Positions 58,103 through 64,000 of a DNA stretch of 64,000 nt are shown here, in pieces. The DNA is from Acanthococcus lagerstroemiae (taxonomy: Eukaryota > Arthropoda > Insecta > Hemiptera > Eriococcidae), in contig CM063113.1 in assembly GCA_031841125.1 (NCBI GenBank), positions 36,645,197-36,709,196 on the forward strand. The letters run 5' to 3'. Both the position numbers and the translations under genes were made by a program. The stretch's first letter is position 1; each line of letters starts with the position of its first letter. Below the pieces are notes generated by a model. It was given only the letters and a program-made list of their open reading frames with translations. It was not told the DNA's origin and ran no database searches.

Positions 58103-58321
58103 CAGTGGCGCCGCCAAGATTTTTCTAAGTGAAGGGATCAGCAAAATTTGGGGGGGGGGTTCACCTATTATGAACTGTATATTTTTACATTGACGTATCA
58201 GTATGTTATGCTTTTCAACTTCAATTATGCATATGGATTTAAATTTCATTTCGCGCATTTACTGTGATACTGCCAGCATGCAAAAAATTTTCCTCTAAAA
58301 GGGGGGGGGGCTACGCCACTG
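58103..58321. mobile_element. hAT-type MITE, 219 bp
   Basis: Ends CAGTGGCGCCGCC and GGCTACGCCACTG are inverted with few differences. Flanked by an exact 8-bp duplication ATCTTAAC (58095-58102, 58322-58329). Contains two G-runs (58150-58160 and 58301-58310). No coding. Confidence 0.9.
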
Positions 58322-58329
58322 ATCTTAAC

Positions 58330-59378
58330 ATATACGGGTTATTTTCCAAAAATTGAGAATATTCTGTTACCAGCAAATTTTAAACCCCAACTTTCGATAT
58401 GGACACACAGAAAAGAGAAATATTCGGCACTATTTCGCTCTATAACAGAATATGGATCCCTGGCACATTTTGATGACTTATGGAAATCAGAAATTAAAAA
58501 ACTAAAATCCCTATAAAGAGTAATATTAATAGGAATTATATCTACACACAGGACAGTCTCTCACGTTGCAGTACAAGTAATAGCTGGGGTTACACCAATA
58601 GATGTGCAATTAAATCAAATTAACAAAATAAAAATAATTAAATTAGGGGTCAAAACCATTACAATCTCAGGAAAGCAGCAGAAAGAGAAAATACTGAAAA
58701 TAAAAGAAGAAACAATTACAATATGGCAGGAGCAATATAACAGGGAAAAGACAGGAAGGAGAACAGCCGAGCTAATTCCTAATTTAAAAGAGAGACTAAA
58801 AACCAAGAAACTGAAATCAAATTATTTTTTAACACAGTACCTCACTGGTCATGGTAGTTTCGCCACATATTTACAGAAATACAAAATTACGGATAATAGC
58901 TGTTGTAGGGAATGCGGCAGAGCAAACGATAGTCCAGACTACACCTTCAAAGAATGTCAGATACTAAGTCACATAAAGGAAAAACATAATGTTACTGAGG
59001 AAGATTTGGGGAAATGCCTACAAGAAAAAGAAAGTCATGATAGGACAAATAGATTTGTTAGGGAAATATTGAAAACAAATAGGAAAATGTAGATACCGTC
59101 GGTCAAAAAGTAGAGGTGGCATGAGTCATCAGTTTATGTAAAAGTACATGTATTAATACCAACGCACAATAAGATGGCCACGTATATTGTACCTTGTATA
59201 TTACAATATGTAATATTGTTGTTAGAGATGTTATTATTTTAGTATTAGTTTATGTAAGTACTGTTTTTAAACAGAAAAGAACTCACACAGGCCTCCCCCA
59301 GCGTGATAAACTACTCTGTAAAAGCGCGGGAGAAGTAATGTCTGTATGAAAAAAAAACAAAAAAACAAAAAAAAAACC
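58330..59378 (+). mobile_element. I/R1-like LINE, 3' fragment
   Basis: Coding similarity covers the C-terminal end of ORF2 only, then about 250 bp of 3' UTR and an A-rich end (59349-59378). This is 5' truncation, as expected from target-primed reverse transcription. It abuts the Jockey-like LINE that follows. Confidence 0.7.
58450..59092 (+). pseudogene. LINE ORF2 C-terminus with zinc tail
   Basis: RVILIGIIS.HRTVSHVAVQVIAGV.PIDVQ (about 58517-58610) corresponds to the conserved YRTVS...AG..PID block downstream of the reverse transcriptase in I/R1-group elements. Further on, FLTQYLTGHGSFATYLQKY and then CCRECGRANDSPDYTFKEC form the terminal CxxC...H/F...C zinc motif. The stop is at 59090-59092. 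An in-frame TAA at 58514 and the absence of all catalytic domains make it non-functional. Confidence 0.75.
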
Positions 59379-59465
59379 TTTCGATTTTATTTTTAAAAAT
59401 TATTCTGTGGGGGAGGGGGTATTTAGGGTTACATAATAACATCCGCAACAAATTTCACCAATCAT

Positions 59466-60136
59466 ATGCACCCATCCACCAATCCAGAAGAAATAGTTCA
59501 GGAACTTCAGGAGAAACATCAACTAGCGGCTACGAAGGCCGTGAACATCCTTAGCCGAAAAGATAAAAGCTCATTGCCGTTGTTCGTGATCTTTGAACAT
59601 TTCGGAAATGCCAAAAGCATTCATCAGCTTCAGTACTTAATGCACTACAAAATTAAAGTCGAAGCCTCTCAAAAGTCATTAGACATTCCGCAGTGCAAGA
59701 AATGCCAAAACTTCGGACACCCACAGCATTACTGCAACCGAGACTACTGAAACGCCCAACTAGCGAATGTAAGAAGGCTAACGATGAAGCATCCAAATGC
59801 GTTAACTGTCTTGGCCAACACCCAGCCAGTTATAGGGGATGCGAAGTGGCTAAGGAGCTACCAAAAAGACTTGACCAGCTCAAGGTTGGCAAACGAACAG
59901 AAAAGATGACAGTTCAAACCCAACAAACAGCTGCAAGCAAAGCTGCAGCCAAAGAAAGACAGACTCCGAGACCACTGTATGCCGGAAAAGAAAAAGAATA
60001 CTCATTGTCCGGTTATCACCACAATCGAAAAAAAAAACAAAAAAAAACACTGATGGATATGATGAACCAGCTAATAAACAGAATGGATGAGCTTGATCGG
60101 GGACTGAAACCTGCAGACCGAAAAACCCAAAAATGA
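59466..60136 (+). pseudogene. Jockey-like gag (ORF1), frameshifted
   Basis: HPSTNPEEIVQELQEKHQ...AVNILSRKDKSSLPLF is the conserved pre-knuckle region of Jockey Gag. CKKCQNFGHPQHYCNR (59696-59743) is a CCHC knuckle. A small deletion at about 59748 removes most of the next knuckle and shifts frame. Then SECKKANDEASKCVNCLGQHPAS..GC gives the last knuckle. The C-terminal tail is Lys/Gln-rich with a poly-Lys run. This protein family binds element RNA. The upstream N-terminus is missing. Confidence 0.8.
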
Positions 60137-60156
60137 ACCGAACTCTGAGGATAGCT

Positions 60157-60553
60157 GGTGTAGTGGGACGTATTGCGATGCAGGCATGCCAAAGTGGCCC
60201 CTATGACACCGCACCCCCGGCACCGGAAACTGCCCTTCCGAGTATCGCATCAGTAGCCAGAGGGACGCTTTGGAGTCGGGCCCCGAGCTCTCATTGCTCC
60301 GTGCCGCAACGGTGCGCGCGTCCTGCCAGGGCCACCATGGGGTTCCCTACTGACTGAGATCCGCGCTCCCTGAGCGCTCGCGTGGAATTCAGGTCCCCCA
60401 CAGCCGAACGCGCTGCCTCTTCACTCACCCCTCACCTCCTCGTCTTGGTCTGTGTGTCGACGCAGACAGGTGACGACGACGGAGAAGCCCTGCCGGGGGG
60501 TCCGCAGCGCAGCTGCAGCAGTTCTCCTAGGATGGTACAGAGTTTTCCAGTTC
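60157..60553 (-). mobile_element. SINE-like insert, copy C (longest)
   Basis: A GC-rich block of about 395 bp in the AT-rich LINE, splitting LRIA from the following WxxxxL block at the start of ORF2. The first about 190 bp match copy A, and the first 125 match copy B inverted. The constant end is on the left, so it reads on the minus strand. There, GGGGCCCGACTCC resembles a B box, with an A-box-like TGGCCCTGGCAGG about 50 bp upstream. The outer 200 bp occur only here. GGTGT-like bases at both borders are too short to fix the target duplication. Confidence 0.65.
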
Positions 60554-60561
60554 GATGGTGT

Positions 60562-63162
60562 GAGCCGAGTTTGATAAATCTTCAAGAAACTACTCTTTCT
60601 CTCAGACAGGAAGACATCGATATTCTCCTAGTATCAGAAACTCACTTCACCAGAACCTCGTTCATCAACATTCGAGGATACAATCCGTATCACACACGCA
60701 CCCAAATAGAAAAGCGCATGGAGGAACTGCTGTGCTAATCAAAAACAAGCTGAAACACTTCGAGTTACCAAAGCACGAAGAAGAACACCTGCAAGCTACC
60801 ACTATCAGCGTTACGGAGACCTCTAGCTCCATAGTTGTCTCCGCAATCTACTGCCCACCGCGACATCGCATCCAAAGCCAACAGTTCCAAGATTTTTTTC
60901 AAAACGCTTGGGAAAAGATTCATTGTTGGGAGAGACTTACAATGCCGAACATATCAGATGGAGCTCAAGACTCAACATCCTAAAAGGACGCGAGCTATTC
61001 CACACACGATGGACACGCTGAAACTCGATGTTTTCTCATCAGGGAAATCAACGTACTGGCCAACTGATACGAACAAGATCCAGGAAGCAATCGACTTCTT
61101 CATCACTCGAGGCATAAGTAACAACTATATTGAAGTAAGCAGCTGTAACTACCTGTTGTCGGATCATACGCCCGTCAGCTCCACAGTCATAAGAAGAGTA
61201 CGTCAGGCTGCACTAACAAGCAAAAAAACAAACTGGGAGATGTTTCAGAATGATCTCAAACAATGTATAGATCCAAAGATATCACTGAAAACTACAAACT
61301 AGCTGGATGAAGTAGCAGAGCACAGTTGATTACAGTAATCCAAGAAGCTGCATGGGCATCAACACCACCAGCAACGGAGACAGATATTCCGGAATTAAAT
61401 TATCCCAAGCAAGTGACAAACAGAACAAAGAAGGTCAGAAGAAAATGGCAGGAAACAAGGAATCCAGAAGACAAAAAGGAACTGAATCGCCTAACGCGAA
61501 GGCTCAAGAGACTGCTTCAAGAAGTGAAGAACGGAACTATGAACAGGTACCTCGAGAACTTGAACAACATCAAGGATACTGATTACCCACTATGGAAAGA
61601 CATGAAAGGATTGAAAACAACAAGACCAACAAATTGCCCACTGAAGAGGAACGATGGCACATGGGCCAGAGGTGACAAAAGTAAAGCGGAGACCTTCGCT
61701 GAATACCTGAGGTGGTATTCCAGCCAGTTGACAGTGAAAAAGAAAATCTGCCCACTGAAGAAAACCAGGACGCAGAAAGAATTCGACCAATAACACTCCC
61801 TGAAATAAAAAAAGAAATCAGAGACAACATGAATCCGAGGAAGGCACCGGGATACGAATTATTTACGGCAAGAATACCGAAGCAACTTCCGCGAAAAGCG
61901 ATTGTACACATTACCCACATTTTCAATGCGGTCTTGAGACTAGAATACGTACCAATGTCGTGGAAAATCGCAGAGATAACCATCATCCCAAGACCTAGCA
62001 AACTAGAACAAGAAAAAACCTCGTACCGTCCAATTTCACTGCTGCCAGTAATATCGAAGTTGTTTAAAAAGCTCTTTCTCAAACGGCTACTGAATATTAT
62101 CGAAGAAAAGAAGCTGATACCGACACATCAGTTTGGGTGTCGACGAAAATATGCAACCGTTGATCAGGCCCACCGAGTACCTGCTGTCATCTATGAAGCG
62201 CTAGAAGAAAAAAAAATATTGCTTGGCAGTTTTATTGTTGCCCAAGCTTTCGACCGTGTATGGAATGAAGGCCTGCTCTACAGCTAACGAAATGCTGCCA
62301 GAGAGCTGTTGCAAACTTATTAAATCTTACTTGACTGATCGATTCTTTCGCGTGAAGCAGGGTGACGACTACTCGCAACTGAAACCCATCCAAGCAGGCG
62401 TTCCACAGAGGAGTATCTTGGAACCCAGATTATACCTCCTGTTCACAGCCGACATTCCAAAAACAAGACATACAACGATGGTCACATTTGCTGACAATAC
62501 GACCATCCTAGCTACAAGCGACAGTTTGGCCAAAGCTAAAGAAAATCTCCAAAATTCACTCGACTCAGTAAGTGGACCAAGCGATAGAGAATCAAAACCA
62601 AAGAAGACAAATCGATGCACGTCACATTTGCCTTGTGCAAAGTGAACTCAACCCCCTTACAATCAGCAATCAAATAGTACCGCAGAAATGCACCGCCCGA
62701 TATCTGGGAATGACTCTTAACAGCCGACTGAACTGGAAGGAACATTTCAGGCTCAAAAAATGGGAAATAACGCGAAAACGAAAAAAAAAAATGCACTGGC
62801 TGCTGGGAACATTCTCCCAGCTGTCACTGCAAAACGAAATACTGCTGTACAATCAAATTCTAAAGCCGATATGGACCTGCGGTATAGCCCTCTGAGGCAG
62901 CGCGAAGAAGTCGAACCTCAATAAAACACAGGTAGCTCAGAACCAAGCGCTACGAATAATTGCAGGAGCACCCTGATTTGTACGAAACGAGGACCTCCAT
63001 CGAGATCTCTGCATCCCTATAGTTGAAGACGAAATCAAGCGGAACACAGCAAAACATGAGAAGTGCTTTCATCTTCACTCAAATAAAGAAGCCCTACAGC
63101 TACTGGACAACATTGGCCTCAAGAGACGACTTCAAAGGACTAAACCTTCTGAACTAGTCTAA
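60562..63162 (+). pseudogene. Jockey-like ORF2: endonuclease and RT
   Basis: Endonuclease: LRQEDIDILLVSETHFTRTS (60602 on); the GGDFNAKH block is changed to GRDLQC (about 60921), so a catalytic motif is lost, while SDHTPV (about 61159) remains. Reverse transcriptase: MNPRKAPGYE (about 61830), SYRPISLLPVISKLF (about 62022), AQAFDRVW, VPQRSIL for VPQGS, and FADN at 62488-62499 where FADD is required. RYLGMTLNSRLNWKEH (about 62700) is the thumb region. Frameshifts near 60735, 60920, 61320, 61760, 62280 and 62570. Coding similarity ends at about 63162. Confidence 0.8.
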
Positions 63163-63390
63163 GTACATACAACCGCTTGGGTTTAAAATGTAATAAAAAT
63201 AAATGCGGACGGAATATCCACAGGGATATGAAGCGTAAACCCATAAGATGTACTGAACATTAACCCGAGAGGAACACCCGCTGGGGTATCAGCCTCACTC
63301 ACGCACACACTTCAAAATCAAAAGTACGAATAGATATATTCTCATAGAATAAGCATTTGTATAGAATAATTTCGTAAATAAAAATTCACC

Positions 63391-64000
63391 AATCCAAATC
63401 ATCAGACAGGACAATTACCATTTTTTAAATGGAAAGTAACATTGGAAGATTTCCATCGTCGTGGACGTTGCCATCTTATGTCAATACCAGTTATATTTTT
63501 TATAAATTTTTGTTTCAAATTGTTTCCTCCAATAAAATGGTATTATTATTCAGAAAGATTGATATTTTTTTGACATTTTCATGTCTTTGCTTTGCCACAT
63601 ACACGGAAAAGCATTCCTTTTGAGAGTTACTTGAAGCAGCGTTACTTTGGAGCATCACGGAAAAAAACAGCTAATCACAATTTAGTTCAGTGGTTGACAT
63701 TTCCAAGGAAATTTATTGTTCTTCTAGCCATGTGCTCGTTAGGATCTACTTCTGGTTAATATTAACAACATTTAGTAAACCTTTGTTGTCTCACATCTGT
63801 TTCTTACTGGTATGAAACACGCGACTTTTTGCCTTATAATTCAGCACAACAAATGGTAATAGTGGTACAGTTTTGATCTCTGAACGCGATCCAAATGCCA
63901 GATCGTAGTCACTGGCGCAGGTGATTGTTTTAAAAAATTCCATAGAAAAGGAAATTTGAAGCTGTTTTGTTCATAGTCGTGGATATCAGTGCTTTCGCCA
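63391..64000. other. Non-coding, nothing recognised
   Basis: AT-rich DNA after the Jockey-like 3' UTR. The 64-codon ORF at 63429-63623 has a hydrophobic stretch but no recognised family. Confidence 0.4.

Larger units (their letters stand above)
59379..63390 (+). mobile_element. Jockey-like LINE, decayed, with SINE-like insert
   Basis: ORF1 (gag-like, 5'-truncated) and ORF2 overlap at the ATGA-type junction near 60133-60136, as in Jockey elements. ORF2 is split near its start by a GC-rich SINE-like insert. The 3' UTR runs to about 63390. Many frameshifts and substitutions, including in catalytic residues, mark this as an old copy. Confidence 0.8.

Overview
This is 64 kb of AT-rich nuclear DNA from a multicellular animal, most likely an insect. 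I recognise no complete host gene, rRNA gene, canonical tRNA gene or bacterial operon. The arthropod assignment is an inference. It rests on the repeat types present: mariner, Jockey-type and RTE-type non-LTR elements with insect-like coding, a Ty3/Gypsy element, hAT-type MITEs, tRNA-derived SINEs, and a transposon-associated protein relic of a kind I know from arthropods. Most of the interpretable sequence is transposable elements of different ages, many of them inserted into one another.

Layout. 1-7.5 kb: AT-rich, nothing identified. 7.55-8.47 kb: a palindromic mariner built from two copies of the 3' half. 9.4-15.2 kb: a degenerate AGACTC array, a dispersed repeat also found at 41.5 kb, and a minisatellite. 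15.9 kb: a tRNA-derived SINE, with a second copy at 40.5 kb. 17.85-20.1 kb: an RTE-like LINE relic holding a 644-bp hAT MITE with perfect 8-bp duplications and a SINE-like insert. 20.7-21.9 kb: two terminal-inverted-repeat (TIR) elements, one with a PHD-like transposase tail.

23.4-37.7 kb is one stacked locus. A short-period degenerate array (23.43-23.86 and 37.46-37.73 kb) appears split by a CR1/Jockey-group LINE. The LINE's ORF1 holds a 343-bp foldback element, and that holds a 5.1-kb Ty3/Gypsy retrotransposon whose two LTRs look identical by eye. ORF2 holds a 116-bp SINE-like insert, and the 3' UTR holds about 3.6 kb of foreign DNA. The Gypsy element has a perfect A AAA AAC slippery heptamer directly before the gag stop, and its integrase catalytic Glu codon is replaced by TAA.

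37.7-41 kb and 45-47 kb are CpG-bearing sequence without recognisable genes. 41.1-42.7 kb: a hAT-like element nested in another. 44.5-45.1 kb: a second, 5'-truncated copy of the 23.9-37.5 kb LINE. 47.1-50 kb: a foldback element with roughly 400-bp arms, interrupted by a 1.1-kb TIR element whose ends carry arrays of a palindromic motif. 53.75-54.4 kb: a broken transposon-associated protein gene. 54.7-55.4 kb: another AGACTC-type array. 55.5-56.2 kb: a TIR element. 58.1-63.4 kb: a hAT MITE, the 3' end of an I/R1-like LINE, and a decayed Jockey-like LINE carrying a third copy of the SINE-like insert.

For timing, the Gypsy insertion looks youngest. The RTE-like and Jockey-like LINEs are heavily mutated and look old. 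Every autonomous element visible here is disabled in at least one essential domain.
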